Shown: piece by piece, positions 23,769-32,166 of the stretch
Position numbering within the stretch: the first letter of the stretch is position 1
Layout of the letters: each line of letters starts with the position of its first letter
Source: an uncultured Lachnospiraceae bacterium
GTDB taxonomy: Bacteria > Bacillota > Clostridia > Lachnospirales > Lachnospiraceae
Direction: 5' to 3'
Assembly: GCA_910586585.1 (NCBI GenBank)
Contig: CAJUKA010000002.1
Coordinates: 88,299 to 152,298, forward strand
DNA: 64,000 bases
Notes under the pieces: generated by a model
Database searches by the model: none
The model's input: the letters and a program-made list of their open reading frames with translations, nothing else
Told to the model about the DNA's origin: nothing
Made by a program: the position numbers and the translations under genes

Positions 23769-24500
23769 ATGACAAGGATATTGATACTAGAGGACAGTAA
23801 GGACAGTTTGAAAGCGATTACTGCCATGGTGGAAAAGGTATCGGATCGTGTGTGTGCTGTGCCTGTAGAAAGCCTGGAAGAGGCAAGAGCTGCGCTTAGG
23901 CAGGCGCAGCAGCCCTTTCAGGCTTTTTTGCTGGATATTAATTTGGATAAGGAGAATCGTGATGATATCTCAGGGATAACATTTGCCAAAGAAATACGCA
24001 CGAAAAGAGAGTATGCCTTTACGCCTGTTGTGATGATAACTTCGCTTGCGAATATGGAGCTTGCTGCTTATCGGGAGATTCATTGTTATCAATATCTGGT
24101 AAAGCCATACAATGAGCAGGATGTTGCAAAGCTTATCGGGAAACTTTTGTTTATATCACAGCAAGGCGAGACAAGAGACGCATTTGTTGTGGTTAAAAAA
24201 GAAGGAATAAATTATAAATTGTTTTGCAAGGATATTATGTATATCAAGGCAATACCAAGAGGCGTAAATTTTGTTCTTGCAAAAGAAGAACTTAAGGTGC
24301 TGTATCTTTCAATCCGGCAATTACTCCCAAAGCTTCCGGACGAAAAGTTTTTGCAGATACATCGTATGTGCGTGGTGAATCAGGACTATATAGATTATAT
24401 GGATATTGTAAATGGACTTATCAGTATGAAAAATGGCAGTCGGCTGGAAATTGGTGTTACTTATAAAAATGAGATTAAGAAAAAACTTAACATGATATAA
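23769..24500 (+). CDS. LytTR-family response regulator
   Basis: 243 residues. The receiver domain has the acidic pair ED at 8-9, phosphoacceptor Asp56 (AFLLDINLD), MITS and LVKPY for the Thr/Lys positions. The C-terminal half is a LytTR DNA-binding domain (LFCKDIMYIKA, LKVLYLSIRQLLPKLP, FLQIHRMCVVNQDYID). It is 26 nt after the QmcA-like gene, and the histidine kinase gene follows 32 nt later, making an AgrA/AgrC-like pair. No precursor-peptide or AgrB-type gene is nearby, so the signal is not an obvious locus-encoded autoinducer. Confidence 0.9.
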   Translation: MTRILILEDSKDSLKAITAMVEKVSDRVCAVPVESLEEARAALRQAQQPFQAFLLDINLDKENRDDISGITFAKEIRTKREYAFTPVVMITSLANMELAAYREIHCYQYLVKPYNEQDVAKLIGKLLFISQQGETRDAFVVVKKEGINYKLFCKDIMYIKAIPRGVNFVLAKEELKVLYLSIRQLLPKLPDEKFLQIHRMCVVNQDYIDYMDIVNGLISMKNGSRLEIGVTYKNEIKKKLNMI

Positions 24501-24532
24501 AAAAGAATTGTGAAAGGGGCGTAAATATAAAA

Positions 24533-25381
24533 ATGGTTGAACTTGGCAGAAAATTTCTGTATCGAATATTTTGTATTGCTGCGCTCATTTTGACATTATA
24601 TTTGCTTGTAGACTTGTATTTGAGCCGTACACTGAATATCAAAGTAATCGTGCTGTTTTGTATTATTTTTTCTGTGATTACTTTTGGACTGCTCGACTGG
24701 TGGCAAAATTATGTTGTGTTTAGACGGCAGGAGCAGGAATTAAAGATATATCGTTTGTATATCAAGCCAATGGAAGATTTGACAAAAGATATCAGAGCAC
24801 AGCAGCATGAATTTGACAATCATATGAATGCAATTTTGAACATGCATGTAACCATAGATAATTATGAAGAACTTGTTAAGGCACAGTCGGCCTATTGCCA
24901 GGAGATATATGAAGACAAATCCCGTTGTAATCCTGCGCTTCTGCGTATTTCAGACAAGATACTAGCTGGATTTTTATATAGTAAAATTATTAGTGCGCCT
25001 GGGTTTATTGATATTGATATCCAGGTATTAAGTCAGGAAATTGTGACGCCTGTATCGGAACATGCACTGGTAGAGATTATAGGAACACTTACAGATAATG
25101 CATTTGAGGCGGCGACACCGCTGCTCAATAAAGTAGAAATGGTATTGGACGCACGCAATGACAAATTACTTTTTATGATAAAAAATCAGACACATGGACT
25201 TACAATGGGGGAAATAGCACGTTTTTTTGAGAAGGGCTATACGACAAAGAAAAATCGTGAGGGTAGAGGATTAGGACTTTATCAGGCAACGCATATAGCA
25301 AAACGCCATAATGGACAGATCACAGTGGAATTATTGGAGGAAGAAAAGAAACAGGAGATTTGTTTTAGGGTAGAAATTTAG
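24533..25381 (+). CDS. sensor histidine kinase (AgrC-like, GHKL ATPase)
   Basis: 282 residues. Only two membrane helices (about 10-28 and 37-56, ending LLDWWQNY), so the sensor region is minimal compared with the six to seven helices of AgrC. The phosphoacceptor region is DIRAQQHEFDNHMNAI with the likely His in QQHEFDNH. The N-box TLTDNAFEAA and G-box REGRGLGLYQ are intact, as in HPK10 kinases that pair with LytTR regulators. Probably co-transcribed with the regulator, and possibly with the NfeD/QmcA pair upstream, suggesting an envelope signal (inference). Confidence 0.88.
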   Translation: MVELGRKFLYRIFCIAALILTLYLLVDLYLSRTLNIKVIVLFCIIFSVITFGLLDWWQNYVVFRRQEQELKIYRLYIKPMEDLTKDIRAQQHEFDNHMNAILNMHVTIDNYEELVKAQSAYCQEIYEDKSRCNPALLRISDKILAGFLYSKIISAPGFIDIDIQVLSQEIVTPVSEHALVEIIGTLTDNAFEAATPLLNKVEMVLDARNDKLLFMIKNQTHGLTMGEIARFFEKGYTTKKNREGRGLGLYQATHIAKRHNGQITVELLEEEKKQEICFRVEI

Positions 25382-25392
25382 GCAAAATTTAA

Positions 25393-25427
25393 TTTTTTCC
25401 AATATTAAAAAATAAATTTGGAAAAAA
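25393..25427. other. AT-rich inverted repeat before sufC
   Basis: TTTTTTCCAA (25393-25402) and TTGGAAAAAA (25418-25427) form a 10-bp stem with a 15-nt loop between the histidine kinase gene and sufC. It could be a weak terminator or an operator; nothing in the sequence decides. Confidence 0.3.
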
Positions 25428-25491
25428 GGGTGCTTTTTTGGAAAATATTGGTTATACTTATCATAGCTGTCAGCAGAGGAGGTTGAACTAC

Positions 25492-26220
25492 ATGTTAGAG
25501 CTAAAAAACGTTTCCTATCATGTGGATGATGGAAATGGAAAAGATATTTTAAACCATATTTCTTTAAAAATAGATGACAGATTCACAGCAATCACAGGTC
25601 CAAATGGTGGCGGAAAATCCACACTTGCCAAGATGATCGCAGGGATTATAAAGCCCACAGAAGGTCAAATACTGTTTGAAGGACATGATATTACACAAAT
25701 GTCCATTACAGACCGTGCAAATCTTGGCATTAGTTTTGCTTTTCAGCAGCCGGTCCGTTTCAAAGGAATCACGGTGCTTGACCTGATTCGTCTTGCGGCA
25801 GGTGAGAAACTCAGTATTGACGGTGCCTGCAAGTATCTTTCTGAAGTGGGCCTTTGTGCTAGGGATTATATCAATCGGGAAGTGAATGCGAGTCTTTCCG
25901 GCGGAGAGCTCAAAAGAATAGAAATTGCCACGGTGATTGCCAGAGGAATGAAACTGTCGGTATTTGATGAACCAGAGGCAGGCATTGACTTGTGGAGTTT
26001 CCAGAATCTTATCAAAGTATTTGAAAAAATGCATGAGGAAACACAAGGAGATATTGTTATTATCTCGCATCAGGAGCGTATTTTGAATATTGCAGATAAG
26101 ATTGTAGTGATAGCAAATGGCGAGATACAAAATGAAGGAACAAAAGAGGAAATACTGCCCAAGCTATTAAGCGGCAATTTTGAGTGCAAACATAATGCAG
26201 GAGGATGTATCCATGGATGA
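25492..26220 (+). CDS. sufC: SufC-like Fe-S assembly ATPase
   Basis: 242 residues. The ATG at 25492 follows GAGGAGG; the frame is open upstream without a better start. Walker A GPNGGGKS (36-43), Q-loop FAFQQPVRF, signature LSGGELKRIEIATV (135-148), Walker B LSVFDEPEAGID (155-166) and ISHQE (His193). The 'LSGGE.KR.E' and 'DEP.AGID' forms are typical of SufC rather than transport ATPases. It overlaps the SufB/D-like gene. No sufS, sufU or second sufB/D gene is present, fitting a two-gene SUF-like minimal system. Confidence 0.88.
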   Translation: MLELKNVSYHVDDGNGKDILNHISLKIDDRFTAITGPNGGGKSTLAKMIAGIIKPTEGQILFEGHDITQMSITDRANLGISFAFQQPVRFKGITVLDLIRLAAGEKLSIDGACKYLSEVGLCARDYINREVNASLSGGELKRIEIATVIARGMKLSVFDEPEAGIDLWSFQNLIKVFEKMHEETQGDIVIISHQERILNIADKIVVIANGEIQNEGTKEEILPKLLSGNFECKHNAGGCIHG

Positions 26221-27130
26221 GATTCAAAAAACATTACTGATGCAGGTGGCTGATTTGCATGAAGTGCCGACAGGAGCTTACAATATTCGTGCAAATGGTG
26301 AGGCCGCAGGAAGGCATTCTACAGAACATATTGAAATTGTCCCCAAAGAGGATAAACCGGGGATTGATATTTTTATCAAACCTGGAACAAAAAAGGAAAG
26401 TGTGCATATTCCTGTATTAATGACACAGACTGGTTTGAAAGAACTGGTGTACAATGATTTTCATATTGGTGAGGACTGTGATGTTACGATTGTGGCAGGG
26501 TGCGGTATTCATAACAGTGGAGATAAGTTAAGCGAACACAGTGGTATTCATTCCTTTTTTGTAGGCAGAAATGCCAAAATAAAATATGTAGAAAAACACT
26601 ATGGTTCTGGTGAAGGAACCGGAGAACGCGTAATGAACCCCGAAACCGTTGTGACAATGGATGAAGGCAGCTATATGGAGATGGACACAGTACAGATTAG
26701 AGGTGTTGATTCTACAAACAGAGTGACAAAGGCAAAACTTGGAAAAGGCGCTCAGCTTGTCATCAAAGAAAAACTGATGACACATGGAAAACAAAAAGCA
26801 ACGACAAATTTTTATGTAGATTTGGACGGAGAGGATTCCAGTACAAATGTTATTTCGCGTTCGGTAGCAAAAGACGAATCAGAACAAACATTCTATTCTC
26901 ATATTCATGGAAATAACAAATGTGCAGGTCATTCTGAGTGTGACGCAATTATTATGGACAATGCAGTGGTGCGTGCGATACCTGAGATTACTGCAAACAG
27001 TATTGATGCGAGTCTGATACATGAAGCAGCTATTGGGAAAATCGCTGGGGAACAGCTTATCAAGCTGATGACATTAGGACTGACAGAAGCACAGGCCGAG
27101 GAACAAATTGTAAATGGATTTTTGAAATAG
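26213..27130 (+). CDS. sufB: SufB/SufD-like Fe-S scaffold protein
   Basis: 305 residues from ATG 26213, with GGAGG 8 nt upstream inside sufC; it overlaps sufC by 8 nt. The beta-helix core of the SufBD family is recognisable from DCDVTIVAGCGIHNSG through FYVDLDGEDSSTNVISRSVAKDE. Residues used for cluster assembly in SufB are kept: Cys243 in HSECDAIIMD (SufB 'CDS') and His270-Glu271 in SLIHEAAIGKI. It is much shorter than E. coli SufB (495) or SufD (423) and lacks their N-terminal regions. The two-gene sufC-sufB arrangement corresponds to the SUF-like minimal (SMS) type known from anaerobes. Confidence 0.85.
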   Translation: MDEIQKTLLMQVADLHEVPTGAYNIRANGEAAGRHSTEHIEIVPKEDKPGIDIFIKPGTKKESVHIPVLMTQTGLKELVYNDFHIGEDCDVTIVAGCGIHNSGDKLSEHSGIHSFFVGRNAKIKYVEKHYGSGEGTGERVMNPETVVTMDEGSYMEMDTVQIRGVDSTNRVTKAKLGKGAQLVIKEKLMTHGKQKATTNFYVDLDGEDSSTNVISRSVAKDESEQTFYSHIHGNNKCAGHSECDAIIMDNAVVRAIPEITANSIDASLIHEAAIGKIAGEQLIKLMTLGLTEAQAEEQIVNGFLK

Positions 27131-27167
27131 GAATAAAATTCAATTTATAAGAAAGAGAGGTATTTTT

Positions 27168-27710
27168 ATGGAAACAATGCAGTGCATCGAGACAAGAAGA
27201 AGTATCAGAAAGTTTAAGGCAGAACAGGTGCCTCATGAAACAATGCAGGAAATCGTGTCAGCCGCCGCGTTTGCACCGTCTTGGAAGAACACACAGGTGA
27301 CAAGATATGTGGTTGTTGAGGATGCAGAGCTTAAGGCAAAGATTGCAGATGAGGCCACACTTGGATTTGCACATAACAATGGAATTATCAAAAATGCCCC
27401 AGCGCTTGTGGTAGTGACAATGGTTCATGGCAGAAGTGGATTTGAGAGAGATGGTTCATATTCGACATCAAAAGAGGATCGTTGGGAAGTGTATGACGCT
27501 GGGATTGCGACACAGACATTTTGCCTTGCGGCCCACGATAAGGGTGTAGGTTCTGTTATTCTTGGAATTTTTGACGAAGCGAAAGTAGCAGAAGCAATCA
27601 ATCTCGATGAAAAACAGAAAGTCGCAGCGCTTGTGGCAGTAGGCTATGCAGACGAGCAGCCAGATGCGCCAAAGAGAAAGACTGTCGAAGAGCTTGTGAA
27701 ATTTGTCTAA
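27168..27710 (+). CDS. nitroreductase family flavoprotein
   Basis: 180 residues of the nitroreductase fold. TRRSIRKFKAEQVP and AAAFAPSWKNTQVTRYVVVED give the FMN phosphate-binding Arg-Arg-Ser and the 'aPS..N.Q' loop; GIATQTFCLAAHDKGVGSVILG lies in the FMN-contact region, and VAALVAVGYADEQP is the usual C-terminal strand. It probably reduces quinones or nitro-compounds with NAD(P)H as a homodimer; the substrate is unknown. It starts 37 nt after the Suf pair and may share its transcript. Confidence 0.9.
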   Translation: METMQCIETRRSIRKFKAEQVPHETMQEIVSAAAFAPSWKNTQVTRYVVVEDAELKAKIADEATLGFAHNNGIIKNAPALVVVTMVHGRSGFERDGSYSTSKEDRWEVYDAGIATQTFCLAAHDKGVGSVILGIFDEAKVAEAINLDEKQKVAALVAVGYADEQPDAPKRKTVEELVKFV

Positions 27711-27733
27711 AAAAGAAAGAAAAAAATTTTTTG

Positions 27734-27762
27734 TTGACAAATTTTGATAGATGGAGTATCAT
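27734..27762 (+). promoter_or_regulatory. promoter of the trp T-box transcript
   Basis: Consensus TTGACA (27734-27739), 17-nt spacer, TATCAT (27757-27762). Confidence 0.7.
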
Positions 27763-27769
27763 TATAGAA

Positions 27770-28108
27770 AATTTGAATATTGCCAAGAAACTAATGACCA
27801 AGAGGAGTACATATTTTGGGAGATTTACAGAGAGCTGTAGGCGGTGTGATTACAGTAGTCAAAGAAATATGGAATGGACTTGGGAAGGTGGGAGCAAAGA
27901 GTCAGAATTTCACGCACCAAAATGCATTCTTTATTGTTTGTGTGCATGTTGACTTTAGTAATGCCCAACGGGATTTCCGCCCGTTATCAAGGGAAAGCGC
28001 ATGATGGTGCGTGTGTAGAGAGGGTATATTTTATTATGCCAAATTAGGTGGTACCGCAGAAGTTTAAGAGCTTTTGTCCTATAGAACATAGGACAAAAGC
28101 TCTTTTTG
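27770..28108 (+). ncRNA. T-box riboswitch leader, probably tRNA-Trp responsive
   Basis: About 340 nt of leader RNA. The conserved T-box AGGTGGTACCGC is at 28046-28057, just before the terminator, and the AGAGAGCTG segment near 27831 fits stem I. A TGG triplet (27875-27877, context GAATGGACT) is a suitable tryptophan specifier codon; a second TGG at 27870 makes the exact register uncertain. Uncharged tRNA-Trp would stabilise an antiterminator and allow trp transcription. It lies directly upstream of trpDCFBA. Confidence 0.88.
28067..28108 (+). terminator. regulated terminator of the trp T-box
   Basis: Perfect 16-bp stem, 28067-28082 (AGAGCTTTTGTCCTAT) with 28088-28103, loop AGAAC, then TTTTT. 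It is mutually exclusive with the T-box antiterminator. Confidence 0.9.
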
Positions 28109-28298
28109 ATGTGAGGAGGAAGAGGTATGATTTAGCGTTTGTGGAAACTCTTAAAACCACAGATCTGACACCATAATAAAATAATTTCATCAAAGGGTAA
28201 AACTGAAAATTTGAAAGTTTAACTTGCAAGTTCTGTGTTGCGCAAAACTTGAGATATTGGCAGATCTTAAAAGAACAGTCACAGCAGGGAGGTTTAAA
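28109..28298 (+). other. 190-nt gap between T-box and trpD, with a stillborn start
   Basis: Right after the terminator comes GAGGAGGAAGAGGT followed by ATG ATT TAG (28127-28135), i.e. a strong ribosome site and start with an immediate stop. No trpE or trpG coding sequence is visible in the following ~160 nt. This could be a scar of lost leading genes or a minimal upstream ORF. Confidence 0.4.
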
Positions 28299-29309
28299 AT
28301 GATTATAGAAGCAACAAAAAAAATAGTGGAAAATATGGATTTGACAGCAAATGAGGCGGAGCAGGTAATGGATGAGATTATGAACGGAGAGGCGGAACAG
28401 ATTCATATGGCATCCTTCCTTACCGCACTTCGTATGAAAGGGGAGACAATTGAGGAGATTACGGCTTTTGCAAAAGGCATGAGAAAGCATGGTATAAAGG
28501 TTCCGGTGAGTGGAGATGTCCTGGAAATTGTTGGAACAGGTGGAGATGAAGCGAATTCCATCAATATCAGTACAACAGCGGCAATTGTTGTCGCCGCATC
28601 AGGGTATAAGGTAGCAAAACATGGAAATAGAAGTGTTTCAAGCAAAAGCGGCGCAGCAGATTGCTTGGAAGCACTCGGAGTGAAGCTGGATCTGGATCCA
28701 GAGAGAAATGCAGAAATTTTGGAAAAAGGAAATATTTGCTTTATGTTTGCACAAAAATACCATGCAGCAATGCGTTTTGTAGGTCCTGTGAGAAAAGGAA
28801 TTGGCCTTAGAACGGTATTTAATATTCTTGGACCCCTTGCAAATCCGGCGGAAGCAAATACGGAACTGATGGGTGTATACAGTGAAACATTGGTAGAACC
28901 TTTAGCGCAGGTGCTTTGTAATCTTGGTATAAAGAGAGGGATGGTAGTGTACGGGCAGGACAGATTAGATGAGATTTCTTTAAGCGCACCTACAACATGC
29001 GTTGAGATCAATAATGGTGAGCTGAATAAATATCAGATAACGCCAGAACAGTTTGGGTTTCGGCGGTGCAAAAAAGAAGATTTGGCAGGCGGTGATGGAA
29101 TTGAGAATGCCAGAATTACGGAAAGTATTCTCAAAGGAGAATGTACCGATGCAAAGGCAGATTCCGTAATTTTAAATGCAGGAGCAGGCATTTATCTGAT
29201 GGGCGGCGCTTCATCTATTGCGAAAGGAGTTGAGATGGCACGCAGCACAATTCAAAGCAAAAAAGCATATGAGACGCTGCAAAGGTTTGTGAAGCTCACC
29301 AATATGTAG
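28299..29309 (+). CDS. trpD: anthranilate phosphoribosyltransferase TrpD
   Basis: 336 residues from ATG 28299 (AGGGAGG 6 nt upstream; the in-frame extension to 28224 is not used). Joins anthranilate to PRPP. PRPP-site motif VGTGGDEANSINIST, followed by KHGNRSVSSKSGAADCLEALG and FNILGPLANPA, and GLDE-type YGQDRLDEISL. No fused TrpG glutaminase domain. First structural gene after the T-box; trpE and trpG, which normally precede it, are absent, so anthranilate synthase must be encoded elsewhere or anthranilate must be acquired. Confidence 0.95.
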   Translation: MIIEATKKIVENMDLTANEAEQVMDEIMNGEAEQIHMASFLTALRMKGETIEEITAFAKGMRKHGIKVPVSGDVLEIVGTGGDEANSINISTTAAIVVAASGYKVAKHGNRSVSSKSGAADCLEALGVKLDLDPERNAEILEKGNICFMFAQKYHAAMRFVGPVRKGIGLRTVFNILGPLANPAEANTELMGVYSETLVEPLAQVLCNLGIKRGMVVYGQDRLDEISLSAPTTCVEINNGELNKYQITPEQFGFRRCKKEDLAGGDGIENARITESILKGECTDAKADSVILNAGAGIYLMGGASSIAKGVEMARSTIQSKKAYETLQRFVKLTNM

Positions 29310-29379
29310 CATACAAAGAACAAGGTTTATAGGGAATATGGAAATGAAATTAAAACAGCGTACAGACGAACAGGCATAT

Positions 29380-29417
29380 AGAGGAAATATGGCCTGAAGT
29401 CAGGCTGAATTTCCTCT
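29380..29417 (+). other. intercistronic hairpin between trpD and trpC
   Basis: AGAGGAAAT-ATG-GCCTGA-AG-TCAGGC-TGA-ATTTCCTCT: two stacked stems (9 and 6 bp) separated by a 3x3 internal loop. No U-run follows. The ~160-nt gap in an otherwise tight operon suggests a processing or stability element. Confidence 0.5.
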
Positions 29418-29473
29418 GCCGAAAGGTATGTATGGGGTATGGAAGCAGACTTATAACAGGGGGAGAACAGGAA

Positions 29474-30265
29474 ATGATACTTGACGATTTAACAGCCGCT
29501 ACGAGGGTAAGGATAGAACAAAAGAAAAAAATACGGTCATTGAAAGACGTAAAAGAAAATGCGCAGAAAATTGCGGAAAAAGAACAGAAGTTTTCTTTTC
29601 CGTTTGAAAAGGCGATTGGAAAAGAGGGTCTCTGCTTTATTTGTGAGGTAAAAAAAGCATCTCCATCAAAAGGAATGATTACTGAAAATTTTCCATATCT
29701 TGAAATTGCACAAGAGTATGAGAAAGCAGGAGCCGACTGTATTTCTGTACTGACAGAAACGGAATATTTTAAAGGTGAGGATAGATTTTTGGCTGAAATT
29801 AGCAGAGAGGTCTCAATTCCGGTGCTCAGGAAAGATTTTATCATTGATCCTTATATGATTTATGAAGCGAAACTTTTGGGAGCATCCTGTGTGCTTTTGA
29901 TAGCGGCTCTGCTGGACACCAATACAATCAAATATTATCAGGCTGTATGCGATGAACTGGGGCTTTCAGCTTTATTGGAGGTGCATAATGAGCTTGAAGT
30001 ACAGAGAGCGCTTGATGCAGGTGTAAGGATGATAGGTGTGAATAACAGGGATTTAAAAACATTTACAGTAGATATCCATAACAGTATCAGGCTCAGATCA
30101 CTGATTCCTTCGAACATATTATTTGTGGCGGAGAGCGGTATCAGAACAGCGGCAGATATACAGGCGCTCAAAGATGCAGGTGTGAATGGGGTGCTGATTG
30201 GTGAAACCTTGATGAGAAGCAGCGATAAGACACAGACCCTCAAACAGCTAAAAGGTGTGAATTAA
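29474..30265 (+). CDS. trpC: indole-3-glycerol-phosphate synthase TrpC
   Basis: 263 residues from ATG 29474, with GGGGGAG upstream. TIM-barrel motifs: FICEVKKASPSKGMI (catalytic Lys and phosphate contact), DCISVLTETEYFKG, VLRKDFIIDPYMIYEAKLLGA, GVNNRDLKTF and AESGIRTAADI. Full length, not fused to TrpF. Ends exactly at the base before the trpF ATG. Confidence 0.95.
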   Translation: MILDDLTAATRVRIEQKKKIRSLKDVKENAQKIAEKEQKFSFPFEKAIGKEGLCFICEVKKASPSKGMITENFPYLEIAQEYEKAGADCISVLTETEYFKGEDRFLAEISREVSIPVLRKDFIIDPYMIYEAKLLGASCVLLIAALLDTNTIKYYQAVCDELGLSALLEVHNELEVQRALDAGVRMIGVNNRDLKTFTVDIHNSIRLRSLIPSNILFVAESGIRTAADIQALKDAGVNGVLIGETLMRSSDKTQTLKQLKGVN

Positions 30266-30916
30266 ATGACAAAAATAAAAATATGTGGGTTAAAAACATT
30301 GGAAGATGCACAAAAAGTTAATTTGTATTTGCCGGAATATATCGGTTTTGTGTTTGCCAATACCAAAAGATTTGTTACAGACGAGCAGGCGCTGATGATA
30401 AAGCAGGCGCTTGACAAACGGATACAGGCAGTCGGCGTGTTTGTTGATGATTCGATGGATCACATTATCAGTTTGTGCAGCAAAAACATTATTGATATAG
30501 TACAGCTTCACGGGAATGAGTCTGAAGAATATGTCAAAAAATTAAAAAATCAAACCAATACGGCTGTGATAAAAGTAATAAAAGTACAAAGTGTTAAGCA
30601 GGTGCTGCATATGATGTCAGAAGAAGCAGATTTTCTGTTATTTGACACCTACAAAAAAGGCATGTATGGCGGTACTGGAGAACGATTTCCGCTGGAAGTA
30701 TTAAAAGACAGCCTTTCTGCTTTATTGGAAAGAAACAGAAGAATAAAGCCTTATTTTCTTGCAGGAGGTTTTAATAGCGATAATGTGGAAGAGACAATTA
30801 GACAGATTGGATGTTATGCAGTTGACGTCAGTACAGGCGTCGAAACAAACGGAGTGAAGGATGGCGTTAAAATAAAGCGGTTTATAGAAAAAGTGAGAAC
30901 GATATACAGTGTTTAA
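30266..30916 (+). CDS. trpF: phosphoribosylanthranilate isomerase TrpF
   Basis: 216 residues. KIKICGLKTLEDA carries the catalytic Cys, VQLHGNESEEYV the strand-4 motif, FLLFDTYKKGMYGGTGERF the catalytic Asp and phosphate loop, LAGGFNSDNV and VDVSTGVETNGVKD the last barrel strands. It starts directly after the trpC stop with no gap. The single-function gene order trpD-C-F-B-A is standard for Firmicutes. Confidence 0.95.
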   Translation: MTKIKICGLKTLEDAQKVNLYLPEYIGFVFANTKRFVTDEQALMIKQALDKRIQAVGVFVDDSMDHIISLCSKNIIDIVQLHGNESEEYVKKLKNQTNTAVIKVIKVQSVKQVLHMMSEEADFLLFDTYKKGMYGGTGERFPLEVLKDSLSALLERNRRIKPYFLAGGFNSDNVEETIRQIGCYAVDVSTGVETNGVKDGVKIKRFIEKVRTIYSV

Positions 30917-30942
30917 ACAGTTTTGAAAGGAGATTTTTGAAA

Positions 30943-32133
30943 ATGGAAGAAAAGAAAGGCAGATATGGTATTTATGGTGGGCAATATATACCAGAAACAC
31001 TTATGCCTGCTGTACAGGAGCTTGAAAGAGCATATGAAACCTATAAAAAGGACCCTGAGTTTCAAAGGGAATTGAAGGATTTAATGGAACAATATGCAGG
31101 AAGACCCTCGCTGCTGTATTATGCAGAGAAAATGACAAAAGATTTGGGTGGCGCCAAAATTTATTTGAAGAGAGAGGACCTAAACCATACTGGTTCGCAC
31201 AAGATTAACAATGTTCTTGGGCAAGCGCTTTTAGCAAAAAAGATGGGAAAAAAGCGTATTATTGCGGAGACCGGAGCTGGTCAGCATGGTGTGGCGGCTG
31301 CCACTGCTGCTGCGCTTATGGGGATGGAATGTGAGATATTTATGGGAAAGGAAGATACAGACAGGCAAGTATTAAACTGCTATAGAATGGAACTTTTGGG
31401 AGCAAAAGTACATCCTGTAACTTCTGGGACAATGACATTAAAAGATGCTGTCAACGAAACGATGAGAGAATGGGCATCAAGAATGGATGATACATTGTAT
31501 GTTCTGGGTTCTGTTATGGGACCGCATCCGTTTCCAATGATTGTCCGGGACTTCCAGAAAGTGATTGGAGAGGAAATCAAAGAACAGCTTATGGAGATGG
31601 AAGGAAAGCTTCCTGATGCAGTGATTGCCTGTGTTGGCGGCGGAAGTAATGCAATGGGTTCCTTTTTTGAATTTATTCCTGATACAAGCGTGAAATTGAT
31701 AGGCTGTGAGGCTGCAGGTCTTGGCGTTGACAATCCTAAAAATGCTGCGACAGTTGCCAATGGGAGTATTGGGATTTTTCATGGCATGAAATCATTGTTC
31801 TGCCAAGATGAATATGGACAGATAGCCCCTGTCTATTCAATCTCAGCGGGACTTGATTATCCTGGTATCGGTCCTGAACATGCCAATCTGGAAGCGTTAG
31901 GACGGGCGCAGTATGTGCCTATAACAGATGAAGAGGCTGTGAGGGCATTTGAATATTTATCAAGGACAGAAGGAATTATTCCAGCTATCGAAAGCGCACA
32001 TGCAGTTGCATATGCAAAGAAACTAGCGCCAACTTTGAAAAACGATCAGATTATTGTTGTTACCATTTCCGGACGTGGAGATAAGGATGTAGCAGCAATT
32101 GCACGATATAGAGGCGTAGAAATATTTGATTAA
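30943..32133 (+). CDS. trpB: tryptophan synthase beta chain TrpB
   Basis: 396 residues from ATG 30943 (GAAAGGAG 10 nt upstream; the TTG at 30937 is too close). PLP Lys87 lies in NHTGSHKINN; ETGAGQHGVA and the phosphate-binding CVGGGSNAMG are intact, as is SAGLDYPGIGPEH. TrpB1-type length. Makes tryptophan from indole and serine in an alpha2-beta2 complex with TrpA, encoded 33 nt downstream. Confidence 0.97.
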   Translation: MEEKKGRYGIYGGQYIPETLMPAVQELERAYETYKKDPEFQRELKDLMEQYAGRPSLLYYAEKMTKDLGGAKIYLKREDLNHTGSHKINNVLGQALLAKKMGKKRIIAETGAGQHGVAAATAAALMGMECEIFMGKEDTDRQVLNCYRMELLGAKVHPVTSGTMTLKDAVNETMREWASRMDDTLYVLGSVMGPHPFPMIVRDFQKVIGEEIKEQLMEMEGKLPDAVIACVGGGSNAMGSFFEFIPDTSVKLIGCEAAGLGVDNPKNAATVANGSIGIFHGMKSLFCQDEYGQIAPVYSISAGLDYPGIGPEHANLEALGRAQYVPITDEEAVRAFEYLSRTEGIIPAIESAHAVAYAKKLAPTLKNDQIIVVTISGRGDKDVAAIARYRGVEIFD

Positions 32134-32166
32134 TTAAGAATTATTTGAGGAGGCAAGGGGATTTAT

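Noticed and set aside
28403..29011. 202-residue antisense frame in trpD
   Set aside because: Shadow of trpD with Ser/Pro-rich composition typical of antisense frames and no ribosome site.
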